The translations under genes and the position numbers were made by a program. A DNA stretch of 64,000 nt. It comes from Hydractinia symbiolongicarpus. Lineage: Eukaryota > Cnidaria > Hydrozoa > Anthoathecata > Hydractiniidae. Under the pieces are notes generated by a model, which saw only the letters and a program-made list of their open reading frames with translations, had not been told where the DNA came from and searched no databases. Shown here in pieces: positions 1 to 27,290 of this stretch. The DNA lies in assembly GCF_029227915.1 (NCBI RefSeq), contig NC_079880.1, forward strand, positions 21,762,501 through 21,826,500. The letters are read 5' to 3'. Numbering within the stretch: the stretch's first letter is position 1; each line of letters opens with the position of its first letter.

Positions 1-3000
1 AAAAGAAAAGCGCTTTTTTAAAGCTAAAATTATACTTTCTCAAAAATTCACAACATAATCGATTTATTTGGTTATAATAATATAACAAAAAATGTTCACA
101 AAATAAAACAGCCAGCCTCAGGCAAAATTCTACTCGTTCAGTACGGAAAGTCCATAGCACAATAGGTGAAATAAATTCACTAGAACCCCCTTTGTAAAAC
201 ATTGGCAAAAAATTACAATAAAAAGCCACAGAAATTCAATTTCGCGGTGAAGACTTTTGCAAATTGTAATTTTTGGACAATTTTGTCTTAAAAGTCACTT
301 TATTTGCGCGAATGGCCTTTTCTTTCTTTCTCTTATCATAGTAATAAAAAACCCAGCATCAATTACTGTTTCAAGGAATTGAGATGTCAGAGAAATGTTT
401 GTAGTACCAAAAAAAAAATGATAACACCAAACGTTGTTGTAGTTAATGATTAAAGAAGAAATAAATCACTAACTTTGAGATTTCCTAATTTTTTGATTTT
501 TTTTGTGGTGAACAAACTTTTGCGTCTTATATATCCATGACTATGCGTATAAAAACTTTTTGTGTTTTTGCGCGTGTGCGTCTGTGTGTGTAGATGGAGG
601 GAGGAGTTTTAAAACTATGACTTCAAGATTAAGAATGAGGACAATAGTTCTGCCGACGACAATGAGTCGTAGATCCGCAAACTTTGTTGTGATTTATGCA
701 AAGCGGATTCAATGATGAAACAAGAATACGAGACTAATTTACTTAAAAGGTAAGAAACATCTAGGCTAAAAAATATTATAAAAAAGTAGTGTCAAATTAA
801 TCATTATTTATCTAAAAGAATAACCCTACGCCTTTTTTTCTGTCTCATCACAAAATGTTTGAAATGAAAGGAAAGAAGAGAACATATAATGAGCTTTGGA
901 AGTATTTAAAGGCTAGTGTTTTTGCTCTCCCACGCAGAGTTCCGAGTTCATTCGTTGCCGGTTCTCTGATTGTATTGTTCATTCGCTGCAGGTTGTCTGG
1001 TTGTTTTTATATTGTTCTTTCACTGCTGGTTCTTGAGTCGTTCTATCTTGTTACTTAGGAAACTTTAAACAGAATGTTTAAAGTCGTTAAAGAACTAAAG
1101 TAATCATAATAAAAGGAGAGAGGTATTTTCATCAAATTTTAAACTTAAAATAACAGCCAAAAAAAGTACTGACATAACGTAGTATATAGCCTGGTTTAAT
1201 TCCATTTCAAAAATCCTATCAAAAGTTATGAAGAGGATGAAAACAGCGCCCCTGGTCATAATATATTTTAAATACTCTGGATGGGGTTAAACAAACAATG
1301 ATAATTTCTCGTATTAACCATGTATTATTGTCAATCGAAAGGGCACTAACTTGTGTGTATTCTTTTTTGACTGTGTGGTCAAATGCTACAAAATACTTGA
1401 ATAACTCTCTTCAGGCAAGCAATATCTAGATGTAATCTATTTAATAATTAAAATAAATATTGCTGGACATGCCTTGTGAGCACTCTAACACATCTACTAC
1501 CTATAGATTTACAAAAAGTTAAGAAATGTGTTGAGTGTGTGATTATGGCCCATATCGCATTATCAGACCAAAAACCTCAGTTATACTAAACTTTTTAACT
1601 AAAACTGTTCTGTTTCGCAATTTCAATCTTATTCATAGGACTATGAACAAAGTTGTATGTAAAAATTCATATTATCCTATACTTAAAATTTATTTAAAAC
1701 ATCGCAAACATATTTTAATTCCCATCAAAGAGAAAAAAAATTCTTACAAAATATGTGCATAACTTTTTAAAATTGTTTTGTTGGAGAATGCATCTTATTG
1801 AGTTGAAGAAAATCATACGTATTAGCCTATTCACGTTTAAAGGTAGGAGGTTCTAAAATTTGGTACATTTCTGAAATGCTTTAATACGAACTTACTCTAA
1901 GAGAAAATTTGTAAGTTATAAACTTTTCTATGAGCAAAACTGATCACTTATTTACTTATTTTCTTTTCTTGCTGAAGTCACCATTTTTCGTGTGACATCA
2001 TCAGCAATTTTAAAGATCAGGAAAGTTGAATTTTGAAGGCAATATTTTGCCATTCTATTTTGATTCAATCTTTGTAAAATAAATGGTTCTTCACCCCAAA
2101 CATTGTTTAGCTCCTTAGGACATAACGTCCCAAAAAATGTTTAGTCATTGTTATCTGTGTAAGAGGGTTCAAAACATTAAAATTTCCAAAATATTCATTC
2201 AAATACCACTGGAAGGAGAACTAGCGAAAAAAAACTACATAATGTTTAATTTATTTTTGCATATCAGGAAAACAACGTGGTACAAATTTTTTTAATTTTT
2301 GCATTTTATTATGTCCAAATTTCGTCTCTAAAATGCCATAATTACATTAACCGACGTTGTCAATATTGAACAAAAGCCACTTTGGTTCGTACATATGTTG
2401 TTGATTTGTGATGACACAAATCATACATGGCTTAGCAGGATTTGTGAGGATGCACTCACTTATTGATCTTCCAAGAGAGATTATAAGTTATCGCGAAGTT
2501 CGAGTGATTAAAAAGAAAAGTTAAATGCCAGTAGAACAACATCATCGTAAAAAAAATAATTTACAACAATTTAACAACATTGGAGAAGGTAAACAAAGAA
2601 AAACTTTCAGACTGTTTTTGTTTTGTTTTGCTATTACAAAACCAATTCCACTACACTTTATTGCGCATAATCATTTGAAGTTGTATTTTCAAGTCTAGCA
2701 AGTTAAATGAAGCACCGAAGGTGTCTTTCGAGATGTTTTACACAAAAATAACACAAGAAAAATTGCATAATAAAGTTAAATACACGTTATACTTATGTCT
2801 TTAAACTATAAAACTATATTTCTAACGGTAAAACATCATTTTATTCTGATACTTAATTCAAAATGCAATAAATAAAATTACCTTTGGAAAATCACAGGAG
2901 CCAGAGTTTAGCATTCTTGTTTATCCTGAATGTGCTTGTTTACATCCCCTTGGACTTACGTAGCACAAGTTAATATTTTACTGAACAGAAGGTCCTAATC

Positions 3001-3881
3001 GCCAATGTCATGACCAATATTTGAAGAACTAAACTTTTCTCTTCTACAGAATAACAAAATGGAGGTAAAGATAAGCCACAAAGCCAAAAAAAAATTCATT
3101 TAAATTTGTTTTGTTCTGATTTTATTACAGAGATTTTAGCAATTATCTTTGTATTTAAGAATATATATAACATATCATAACAAATCTTATCTCATTATAT
3201 CAATTTTCAAGTTACAAGACTTTTACTTAAACAAAAAGTAGGCATATTGGTGACACTGAAATAATTGTTGAATGTACGTTAAAATATTAAGAAATTATTT
3301 TAGGATAGTTACTATAATAACTTTTGTTTTTAAAAGTCCAATTATTCTTTCCCGCAATACTTTGTTTTTTAAATCTAATTTAATTTTAAAATTATCCTTT
3401 TTTCTAAGGGCGCTGGATTGCATGAAAATTGAAGACTCAAAGGTCCTTAGAACTTTTAATTGTTGTGGAATGTGCCATAAGGGCGCAATGCACTGCCCCT
3501 TTTGGCATTGAGCATTAAGAAATTAATAAAATACATATTCGACCATAGATCCAGCTCTGTCATTATCCCAAGAATCCTAGTATAAAGATCGAAATTACAA
3601 GTGCCTGTGCACGACTAATACTTTTTGTCGTTGTAGTAAATGAAGATCTTAAGTGAAGTAAACTGTTAATTGCAAAGTACTATGTTGATCCTTCTTTTTT
3701 GGGATAGGATATTCGCAACAATACCAAAACAGTAGTTATTGCACATATCAGCTGCCATATTAGTAACCATATTATAAAAGTTTTTGTTGTCAAAATATAT
3801 AAGAAAATACACAAATATATTCTATAAGTACCATGTTAATTTTTTTTGATTGATAGTTTTTTGAATATAATAAAATCCTAC
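1..3881. other. gene-poor AT-rich sequence at left edge
   Basis: No convincing exon, RNA gene or mobile-element protein is visible. The open frames here are short, AT-driven and without recognisable motifs. The stretch is probably intron or 3' flank of the minus-strand astacin-TSP1 gene, because the TSP1 exon at 3882-4043 ends in a splice donor (phase 1) and must continue to the left. Confidence 0.5.
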
Positions 3882-17383
<13,502 letters not shown>

Positions 17384-18422
17384 CTACAAAATGAAACATA
17401 TTATGATTTAGTAAAAAGTCCTGTTCCATTTTAAATCACTGCGCCAAGTAAAATATCAGGGTTTCAAAAATAAGTAATTGACAGCTAAGTATTTAAAGGG
17501 GCTACTTCAGAGGTTGGTTTTCGACTTCAATGGCTTAGACAGAAGTCGAGCTAGTGGCAGTGAATACGTTTATGATCACTAATGACAAAAACAAATCTTA
17601 AATCATCTTAAATATAATACTAAGTATCTAAATATAACTGAAAATGACAGAAAATTTTTCTACATATATTGGATATCCATATTTATTCGATATAAAAACT
17701 TACCTTGCTTTTAACTCAAGTTTTTTAATAAAACAAATACAAACTTAGTGCACAAAAAGCCGGTCAAAGCTAGCTTTGAATTTTTTTAGAGGTATTAATT
17801 ACCTTCTTAAAGCTGGTAAAATAACATTTTTCAACAAAGAGAATACCGAAGGAAAATTTTTCTTTTTTTTTTGAAAATAAAAATAAAAAAAAGGAGAAAA
17901 TTCATCATAAAACATTAATTATTCATAAAAGGGTGGTCTAGACGTCTGTGTGGTTCTAAGGTGTGTATAATTTCGTCTACATTGACGTTTTAAGTGGTCC
18001 GTTTATTACACGCCATTCTATAGAAATATACTTTCTCTCTAACCCATTCCTCTTAGTATCACTGGTTAATTCATTACTGTATATGTATATTGTTATATAT
18101 ATTATTTGCTATATTGTTTTATTCCATGGATTTAACGACCTGTGAAAACAAATATGGAGTGTTAACAGTTTTTGCGTCGTAGTATAGGGGTACCTACAAT
18201 GCTCCTTTTGTGTCTCAAAAGCTACTACGAAAAATTTAAATATTTGGAGTGTCATTTTAACTACCTTAGGCTAATGTAAGAATTAAGTCTAGTTCTCTCG
18301 ATGAATTTTGAACGACCTTTCACAGAGTCTAATTTCAGATACATAAGAGGAATCAACGACAGAAAGCTCTTATCAATAATGGTCACAAAAGTCTTAAAGA
18401 AAAAGATCGCTGCAAATCACCC

Positions 18423-18530
18423 TTTCGATTAAGCCAAATATTGTTCTTCAAAACAAGTGTAAGATTGCAGAAAGGATTTCGATTAAGCCAAATATTGTTC
18501 TTTAGAACAAGTGTAAGATGGCAGAAAGGA
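18423..18530. repeat. 54-bp tandem duplication
   Basis: Two adjacent copies of a 54-bp unit beginning TTTCGATTAAGCC and ending GCAGAAAGGA, with a few substitutions. Confidence 0.85.
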
Positions 18531-18854
18531 GGTTGACGTAATTGAAGAGACAATTTAAAAGAGACGAGAATAATTTCTACTAGGAAAATATTTATATTAT
18601 TAATTTAATGAAGAAGTTATGTAACGAAATCCGAAGCAAATCTGGAGTGAAAAAACGACCTGGTATGTGTCACGCAGTGTTAAAAGTTAGGATACTAAAA
18701 AAGTAAAAGTTCTCTGAAAATGCACATCAAAATGAAAACCCCTAAACGAAAACATAATTAGTAGGCCAGAATTGATTTCGGGATAAATTCATAGCCTTTA
18801 GCTATAGCGTATATAAAGATAAGGGGTTTGGCCAAGTTTGTGTGGCTAATTCGT

Positions 18855-18880
18855 CAAGTACCTAGGTACCTAGGTACTTG
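18855..18880. repeat. perfect 26-bp palindrome
   Basis: The sequence CAAGTACCTAGGT and its exact reverse complement meet without a spacer, with three overlapping GTAC/CTAGG units. No function is assigned. Confidence 0.85.
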
Positions 18881-19737
18881 TTGTGGCGTGACAGCGACTT
18901 AAACAAGGAAGATACCCATCACAAAATAAGTGTGGTCGTATTTAATACGGCTTCGCCAGCAGTCTGCAATACGCGTAAAAAATATGCATGGACAACTCTG
19001 ATGCATTTGGTAAATATGCCAAAACAAACGGTAAATCAACCTTAGAGTTGCTGTTGAGAGTGTCCCGGTGTGCTAAGCAGGTGAATAGGGCAACTTAGAA
19101 TTTTATTTAACTGTGAAACTTTGACATCATAAAAACGTTATTTGTTTATGCTCTATATATGATCTCTTAGGCTTCGCAGCACCATTTATTTCGAAAGAAA
19201 GGCCAATCATTCAAATAAAATGTCAACGCAAATTGGATTGGGAGGATGCTTTATCCATGAAATAAGAAAAAGATAGACATTTTATCAAATTTACTTAACT
19301 ACCACAAACTTATTGGAGTGCAACGATTTTCCAAATCGAGTTTGTTTTAGAATTATTCTGAATTGTAGTATGCATCACTTTTGACGCTTGCAAGTATGGG
19401 TATAAGTATTATATTTAAGCCAGGTTGAGGAAAATAGACACATTCATTGCAGCTTCATTAACAGAATATAGCCTCTCTCTCAAATATCTGTCAATACACC
19501 TTTCTCGAATTAGTTTTCTTTGTTGTACCACTGTTATTTCTCGACTTTTTTAAACAAAATAAATGTGATTTTTTAAAATTTTGTAATAATTGACTTATGT
19601 TTGAAACCGAGGCTTATTACTACATGTCGAAAATTGAGAAGATTTTGACCGTAACATTAATACCAGTAAAAGAGCATTTTAACATGTCGGATTAAGTTAT
19701 AATATATAAACACACCAATTCAATGATACTGAATACG

Positions 19738-20195
19738 ATCTTAAAGTTTCCTTCCCGCTAAAAATCAAGTTGAGTTTATGTTAAAGATCTTTGAAAGTTG
19801 TCTAGAAATCTTTTTATTTTTTTGAAAAATTTTTAACCGTTCTCGAAATATTTGTCTTAAAAGTAGCGCTAATTATGCGAAATTGTGACATCATGAGTAT
19901 GCATTGAGCATAATTAAACTAAATAAAAAAAATTATGTAAAATGTTCAAAACCCGTCAAAGTGAATGGCCAGAAAACATTTTTAACTCTATATGGCTTTT
20001 CAAAAATGTTAAATTGACTCCCTTGCAGAGCATACTCATAACATCATGCATAATTAGTGAATCTTCTTAGTCCAAATTTTAAAGAACCAATTTTTTAAAA
20101 AATGTTCAAATTCCTAGACAACCTTTCAAGCTCTTTCATATGAGCTCAACTTGATTTTTCACGGGAGGTAACCTCTAAAGTCAGAAACATCAAAA
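19738..20195. repeat. large imperfect foldback repeat
   Basis: Two arms of roughly 210 bp are inverted around a short centre near 19,960. Matching anchors include AAAATCAAGTTGAG, GAAAGTTGTCTAG versus GAAAGGTTGTCTAG, and CTAATTATGC with ATGAGTATGC. No coding capacity; probably a foldback MITE. Confidence 0.6.
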
Positions 20196-20254
20196 TTATA
20201 ATATTATTAAAAACATGTAACTCGGGATACGTGTATTACCTTGTTTAGACTTAC

Positions 20255-20466
20255 CACCGCCGTTGTATTAGTAAAATTAAACTACACGAGAAATCAACTA
20301 CGGTATCAACAATGAGATATGTTGGACCGACATTAGCGAGGTATTTGGTTATATATACAACGATGACAAACAAATTAAAATTATCAACATGATGACAGTC
20401 AATTAATGTTGCAGATGTTGGTGTGTGGATACAAATAAATGTAAAGAAGAACATCACCAGTTTCAT
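20255..20466 (-). CDS. candidate first exon with signal peptide (astacin gene?)
   Basis: The ATG at 20466 opens a 212-nt exon ending at a consensus donor (GTAAGT, 20254). The first 20 residues (MKLVMFFFTFICIHTPTSA) are a good signal peptide, followed by a short propeptide-like stretch ending LLIQRRW. It lies upstream of, and on the same strand as, the astacin exons, which need a signal-bearing exon. The phase (2 nt left over) does not fit the 17383 exon directly, so at least one intervening exon would be required. It could instead belong to another gene. Confidence 0.42.
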
Positions 20467-20469
20467 CAA

Positions 20470-23400
20470 TTAAGTATATTTGACGATTTTCCCCATTATC
20501 AACTCACAAACGCTATTTCGTAAAAGATCATTTTATATACATTACGATCGTACGATGCAATTATTGTACAATATCAACAAATGGGAATAATGGAACAGAT
20601 CGATGTTTCTATTCAAAGCTGGTTTATCCCTTATGGATTAATAAACTATCCTTTAGCTCTAGATCGTAGTCATTCGTAGCAGTGGAGAGTATTGTTGCAA
20701 ATAGAACTCTGGTAATTAGACACACATCGAATTACATTGACCATCGAAGCAAAATCAAACGGATCATGAAGAAATAAAGAATCACGAGGAATTAAAAGTT
20801 ACGACATCAAAGAAATCGATAAACGGTTTTGAGGATCGTATTTGTTATTTTCGCCGCCTTTATTATAGGAAAACAACAACTGAAACGTCCGCTCGTCCGT
20901 CCGTCAGTAAGTTTAAACCTGTGCTTCCATATAGAAATGAATCAAATTGAACGACTTATTTGCACGAAGAATTATTTAATATATATTCTTACGCAGGCTA
21001 ATGGAATTTAATTCGAACGGAACTTCACGTGTTCTCCAAGCATTCGTTGTCAGATATGCGTTGAAGTCACCAACATTATTTCTTTTTGTACCATTATTGA
21101 CGTCGTGCGCTAATGATAATAACAAGAATTACAACAAAAATAACAAAAAATCAGTAACAATGAAAAGGGGGAAAGCCTTCTCTCGATTTACTAAAGAGCT
21201 TTAGTTTAAAATGGCTAGGTATTATAATGAAGCAACACAAGACGAAAATAAATGCTTTTGAATTAATGACAAAAAAGTTGCGATAATATTCTTCAAATTT
21301 GCCTCACAACGATAATTTGATAATTTAGCCATATAAGAAACCACTAAAAAGATGGCGAAACGGTTATCTTTAATTTTCTACCTATCAAGGTTGATATTTT
21401 AAATGAAATAACATTTAATCGAAAGAAACCAAAAAATAACTAAAATATTGTTGCTCTGCCGATTTTAATTAGTGTTTAGTAAAGATAATGTCATGCAAGT
21501 ACACGAGTATGAAACATCTTTCTAGACAGCTAGCAATTTAAGATTTAAGATTATTTTATAAACGGTAAGGCATAATTTGATTAATTCCCTCTAATTATTT
21601 GATGTGGAGCCAAATATAATTTACATATAACGGACTAACCTGCCTGTTGTGAGAAACTCACCAATAACTTCAAAGCCATAAAAATGTAACCTATCATGTT
21701 GGTTTCTTGCATGATAGCTCTTTGGCAAAGCTTGGAGTAAGGTAAGCGTATAATAATTTACTTTCGATTCAATCAGCTGATTTGAGTTTTATTCAGAAAA
21801 AGTGTACATGTTTACACGCTACTCTATGATACGCGATTTCGAGCGAACAGTTAGATACCAGGCCCTTACCTCCTAAACATCGTTTTCTTTTTTTCTCCTG
21901 TGTTTAAATATTTCTCTGACTTTTGGTTTTCTTTATACGGAAAAATAAAAAAAGATACCTCCCACCTAATGCTTTTTTTCTCCTTCCTGTCTAGAGCAAT
22001 TTGTTTTGAATTTTCCAGAAAGGGTCAAAACAATTTTCTTCAAAATAAAGAGAGCAAACGTATACTTTGAAAGGTAAGCTTGTTCGATTAAGCAACTTAA
22101 TCCAAGCTGATTTTATTTTTGGTTCTTTCCGACCTGCAGGTAAATACGTTACACGCGACATATTATTTTAGCATCGCTTTGGTGCAAATTCTCCACCATC
22201 CATATAAACAATCGAAGCCAAAGGCTGCATGCAGTTTTTGTTTAGTTTTTCAGTTTAGTTTAGCTAAGAATGAAATCAAAACGTTTTGATTTTATTCAGC
22301 AAAGGTTTTGCAGAGAGCAAAGAATACCGATCCGATAGTACACGTTGCTCCAAATTTACAAACTTGTACAGAATAATATCATGCTGTTAAATTTCACTTT
22401 CGAATGAATAAGTGAGAATGAATGAAGCTTTGACGTACAAACTCGATTGCCAGGAAAAATAATTGAATAACTCATAGTGTATTTAAACGTAAATTAAAAT
22501 ATTTCTCTGTTACCATATTTAGTAAATAAACGAGAATAACTTATCGTCTAAAATGCCTTTCGTAATATTCTGCAATATTTTTAAATCAAACTGAGTTTGA
22601 ATTAAAAATATTTCAGATGAATTTCTTTTGTTTCAAATCACAAACGTTTAGCAGTTTCATGTTACGACAATATATTGCTGAAATGAATTAATGTTTTATG
22701 AAAAATACAAAATAAAAATTAAAGGTACGAAAATTCAAGAGATTAGTAATAACGCCAACTTGTCTTTTTTACTTGGAACTGTACAAAATATCAGTTTCAT
22801 ACCGAAAATAATGCTGAAGATCTTGGTAATGCCAAAGAAGCGTCATTAAACATGATTTACAATTCTGCAGCGGATGGATTCACATGAAATCATTAAGACC
22901 AAAAGGTTAAAAACAAGAAATTATACCTATAGCAATAATATTGACAGCTTGGTAATGAATAAAACTGTTTAAAAATTCCTTCGTAATGATAAGCAAATAT
23001 ATACATATTATGCATATTTTTTCAGTGTTTTTTTTTAAGCTACGATTTGCAAATTATGTTACATAACAATAAAATCGGGATTTTGTTTTTATAGAAAGCA
23101 AGACAATGCGCAGGACTGTATTTGTTAAAAATGCTATACTTAATAGTCTCAAGAAGGTAGGTAATATCTCTAAAAAGATTTTACAGTCATCGTTTTGTTG
23201 CCGCAACTGGCTCTGTCTATATAATAGTAGGAAACATCCGTATGTCTATCTGTGACTTTTACAAAGTGGATACTATTTTTCATATTTTTTTCGGCAAAAA
23301 CTTTAAAACATCACCTATAAAATTGTTCCGTGATTTACCAATTTTTACGTAGAAACAATATCGACATTAAAGGAAAGTATATTAATCTTAGTAAAACCAT

Positions 23401-23590
23401 TTCACCTCACTTTTAAGTTAAAACACTTGGCAAAGGGCAGAAATGACTGAAGTCATCTTCTGCCCAAGCAGTGACTAGGGACCTGGAGCAAATTCCTAAA
23501 GCTAGGTCAACAAACCCGATTCAGGTTAATGACGTCATTCAAAATTCTCCAAATCTCTTTAATCGTTCCTCAGAAACACATCATACCATA
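20470..23590. other. intergenic AT-rich sequence
   Basis: No recognised gene. Two short plus-strand open frames (20829-21011 and 21001-21204) have no family signature. The stretch probably contains the upstream region of the minus-strand gene starting at 20466. Confidence 0.35.
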
Positions 23591-23671
23591 CATTTTTTTT
23601 TTTGATCCGAATTTCAAACTATACACAATAAAGGGAACAGGTAAACAAATTTCTAAAAAAGTTTTGATACA

Positions 23672-23708
23672 TTTTATTTTATTTATTTATTTATTTATTT
23701 ATTTATTA
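23672..23708. repeat. (TTTA)n microsatellite
   Basis: About nine tandem TTTA units. They lie downstream (minus sense) of the LINE remnant at 23990-24530 and could be the remains of its tail. Confidence 0.85.
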
Positions 23709-23989
23709 TCATTTTGTTTATTTATGCAGGATATTCATTTCAGAATAATTCTACTTTACAAATGTGTCCTGTTAAAAACGTTAAAATATATATGGTGTTA
23801 AAAATTATTAATAGTAGCTGAAAGAATTGTTAAAAGTGGACTAAAAGGTAAAGATAAAATAAATGAAAATACACATAGGTAGCGCACAAAAGGAGATCAA
23901 AAACCAAAACAAAAAAGAAAAAAAAGAAAAAGGTTGAAAATGATAGCGCAAAATTAGTATAATAGCTTTGTTGCCATCTGGGGGTGTAC

Positions 23990-24530
23990 ATATAATGTAC
24001 TATGATAGTTACATCTAATAATTTCTAATTTGACCCTTAAATATTGAATAACTAGGCTCTTTTCTCAAATACAATGGCAGTTTATTATAAATACCAGCAT
24101 CCATATAATAAAAGCCACCTTTTGCCACCTGCAATCTTACTTTGGGCAGTCTCACCATACATTAATTGTTTCTAGTTGCTTGGTCGTGACTTGTTAATGC
24201 AGTTTTAATGGACTAAATAATCGATTATTTGATTATATACTGCTTTTTCTGAAATATTTGAGATGACGGGTAATATTGGAATTGGTCTGTAGTTATTGTA
24301 ATCATCTGTCGATCCTTTTTTAAGTATTTGTGTTATGAGTGCATGTTTTTATTCTCCTCGCACTTTAGGTGTTTCAATAGAAAGGCTGACTATATGACGA
24401 AGTGGTTTTGAAATTTGCGATGCACAGTCTTTGAGTAATCTTGTTGGAAGATCGTTCACGCCAGTGGATTTGTTTCGTTTCAAAATCTTTAATTCTTTTT
24501 CTGTGAAAACGTTTGATACATAGTTAAATT
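23990..24530 (-). mobile_element. CR1/L2-like LINE remnant
   Basis: Minus-strand translation gives the reverse transcriptase entry region (LKILKRNKSTGVNDLPTRLL, then ILKKGSTDDYNNYRPIPILP and an EKAVYNQI helix). It jumps to the LINE C-terminus (KVRLQVAKGGFYYMDAGIYN, then YLRKEPSYSIFKG). Both blocks are hallmarks of the CR1/L2/Rex1 group. The catalytic palm is deleted and stops are present, so the copy is dead. Confidence 0.75.
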
Positions 24531-26388
24531 TAAACTAAGAGGCGGTTTTCAAAACTGCATTTTTGGTTTTTTCCATACGACATGTTTCAGAATTTTTGCT
24601 CAACTTAAACTGTTTTTATCTCCTTAACCGCTGATTAACACCACAGGATCCTATACATTATTTTGATCAGATATTTATACTTAGTACAATGGAAGTAACT
24701 GTGAAACATATTAGTAAAAAAAATTTTGCTGACGTCATAACATTTTAAATGTTGGATTTCTTTCATTGTTCGTCTCCTTCAATGGATTAAACGGGTTTAT
24801 TTACTAATATGCAAAAAAAGCTAGCTAGCTAGGTCAGAAATTTTCAAAGTTTGTTTTGCTAGAAAACTAAACTTTTGCAGCAAGCTAAGCTTTTATATTA
24901 GTAGGCTTCTTCCGTGTTTTTGTCTGGAACAGGCAAGGTGGACGCTTCATTTTTCTTTGGAGTCGCTAAAAAATGTTAAATGATTAAATTTTGATCGAAA
25001 AAAAATTAAACTTCACGATGTCAATAACATTAGCGTAACGTCAATAGCTTAACTTAACCTGGGACCAAGTTGGGTAACTTTTCCAAACCTGCATCTCCAA
25101 ATCCCTCTCAAAATAGACGGGTTAATGTCGTCATTAAAAACATTTTAACTCCAATGTTTCTTTAACTGCTTGTTAAAATCTTACACATTTTCTTGATCAG
25201 CGATCATCGTCTTCTAGATTAAGAAAACAGGTATACAAATACAAATTCCAAAAAAATTACTTGCGCATTAAAATTTAAAAGACTGATCTCTTTCATTTTT
25301 CCTCTACCAAGGTGGATTTTTTCACAGGCTGATAGAGTACTTTTCTGTCGTTTTTAGTCATATTTGTCTGTCACATATAATATACTTGATGATTTAAGAC
25401 GTTGTTTCTGTCCTCGTTGCTCATGAACGTTTCTCCCGCTATACGCTTGACTTTTGTGTAAGTCATTAAAGTCAAAAATAAACAGCTCGTTTGGCAGCTC
25501 TTTTAATGTAGATTTACTATAATGTGCTGCTTTATTTTTTTCTGCATATTTGCTTCATCATTTTGTGGTGTGAACCATAAAGAGTTGATGCAAATACATG
25601 CGTAGCACATTTTATTAATTAGGAAAAACCAAGTACCGGTAAACTGCTTGAGGCTCGGTGATACTTACGTTTCTATATATTGTACAGCTACGTCTGCTGG
25701 AAACTCGGAAAGACAATTGAAATTAAACTTTTAATTGCAGTTGTAGTTATATGAATTTACATGACTTTTTAAAAGAAGGGTCCTGGAAACTGAATCCGCG
25801 CTGTTTCTCCTTTTTTACATTTCCGGGTCTTGAAAGATTTCATCTTTATGTTGCTTATTTCAGGCTTGTTTCAGAACAGACAGATTGATAAGGTCATTAA
25901 AAAACAATTAAACTCCAATATCTGTAAAATGTTTAAGCCCTTATATCTCATCAGGCGTTCGTCATCCTACATTTTCTTGATCAGCGTTTTAAGCTCTACA
26001 CAATAGAGGTAACAAGTAAACAGATTTCTAAAATAATAATTGTTCCATCGTTCTTCTGCCTACGTACATTTTCCCACGGGCCTTATCGACTAGTCCTATA
26101 TTATAATACGCTTGTGTGAGTGACTATGTGAGTCCACAGCACAAAAATCACCGGTCATTTTCTTATAGTTCATGCAGTGTCTCCACAAACCGTGGTTACC
26201 TAATTTAAAAAAAGCGGGGTTACTATTTACAAATTTAATTCTTTTTCTTATTACTTTAAAAATAAAACTCATTTTTTTAATTTTGTTAAAACTAAAAAAT
26301 GTGTTATAATTTTAAAAGTTGTTTTATAATTATGTCTTAAAAGTTCTCATATTTGGCACATGCTTCAGTTATTTAAACTTACAATTAT

Positions 26389-26562
26389 ATGAGAGCTAGT
26401 AGAATCAGCACATATTTTCAAACTGCAAGAGCACTATCACCATTAGAAACAGCAGATAATTGCATTCTAAATGAGCAAAACGACCAACCACATATTGATG
26501 CAGTATGTGGAGACGAAAACATTGCTGAAGCTGCAAGTAGAGTTACTGACACGCACAAATAA
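26389..26562 (+). CDS. small hypothetical ORF (57 aa)
   Basis: An ATG-started frame of 57 codons ends with TAA, and an AATAAA-like signal lies about 70 bp downstream. No family is recognised; chance or transposon residue is possible. The stop upstream in frame shows that the frame is not longer. Confidence 0.2.
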   Translation: MRASRISTYFQTARALSPLETADNCILNEQNDQPHIDAVCGDENIAEAASRVTDTHK

Positions 26563-27016
26563 TGGTGTCCTTGATATTAACAACAAGATATTTGGCTAAT
26601 TTTTTTTTATAAATGATTTTTTTTCAATGACAAATAAAATTAAAAGAATCATAAATACTTTTCCCTCTTTTATTTGGTTACATATTGATATTATGAATTT
26701 ACAGAAACTCCTTTGTGTAAAATGTTTAAATTTGTGACAATTAATTCTAAAAAATTCAGTGTTTGACCTTATTGAAACTTTCTCTTTTTTCCCTAATAAA
26801 GTATTATGTTAATTCACAGTACCAGACCAGATGAGTTGATTCCTGTAGAGAATGAGATGATTATTGCAAGACTGCTGTGGCTTAACACTTATTTAAAATT
26901 GCACGCAGGTGGGTTTTGAAAAGCACTTGTTCAAAATGGAATTTCAGTGCATACGTCATTATAAAAACAATAATAACCAAAAAACCTGTCAACATATAAA
27001 TTGTAATTATTTTCCC

Positions 27017-27054
27017 CACTCGGTTCCGGCACCCTGGCAAGAATCCATATGAGA
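27017..27054 (+). repeat. DIRS left inverted terminal repeat
   Basis: 38 bp (CACTCGGTTCCGG...) whose exact reverse complement is at 31462-31499. A 13-bp outer extension at 27005-27017 also has an inverted partner. Confidence 0.92.
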
Positions 27055-27290
27055 TCGGCCCGGCCCCCCGAATATCCTCTGACCTGTTCTTCCAAAATCC
27101 TACGATAAACAAGCAGCACGCGAAAAAAGAAAAACAGATAAGATAAGTTTTATATTGACTTTTATCTTGGATTTCTGCCCCACAGTTCACTGTGGTTTAT
27201 TTTTTGTAGATTTCTGATATCATCATTTATTTGCAACTCATTGTATTTTGAAAGTTTTGACAGTTTTAGTCCCTGTATACAGCTGAAAGC

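Larger units (their letters stand above)
23590..26030 (+). repeat. four degenerate copies of a dispersed repeat
   Basis: Related segments near 23590-23670, 24600-24730, 25130-25260 and 25900-26030 share, in order, a TTGATCAG/TTGATCCG core, a CTCTACACAATA-like stretch and a GGTAACAAGTAAACA-like stretch. A fifth relative lies near 16170-16260. Divergence is high and boundaries are not defined. Confidence 0.35.

Noticed and set aside
23672-23708. Regulatory TTTA tract
   Set aside because: Simple microsatellite slippage explains it; no nearby promoter can be argued.
26882-27190. Minus-strand ORF of 102 residues over the DIRS left terminus
   Set aside because: It crosses the inverted terminal repeat and has no homologous reading at the right repeat; a chance frame.
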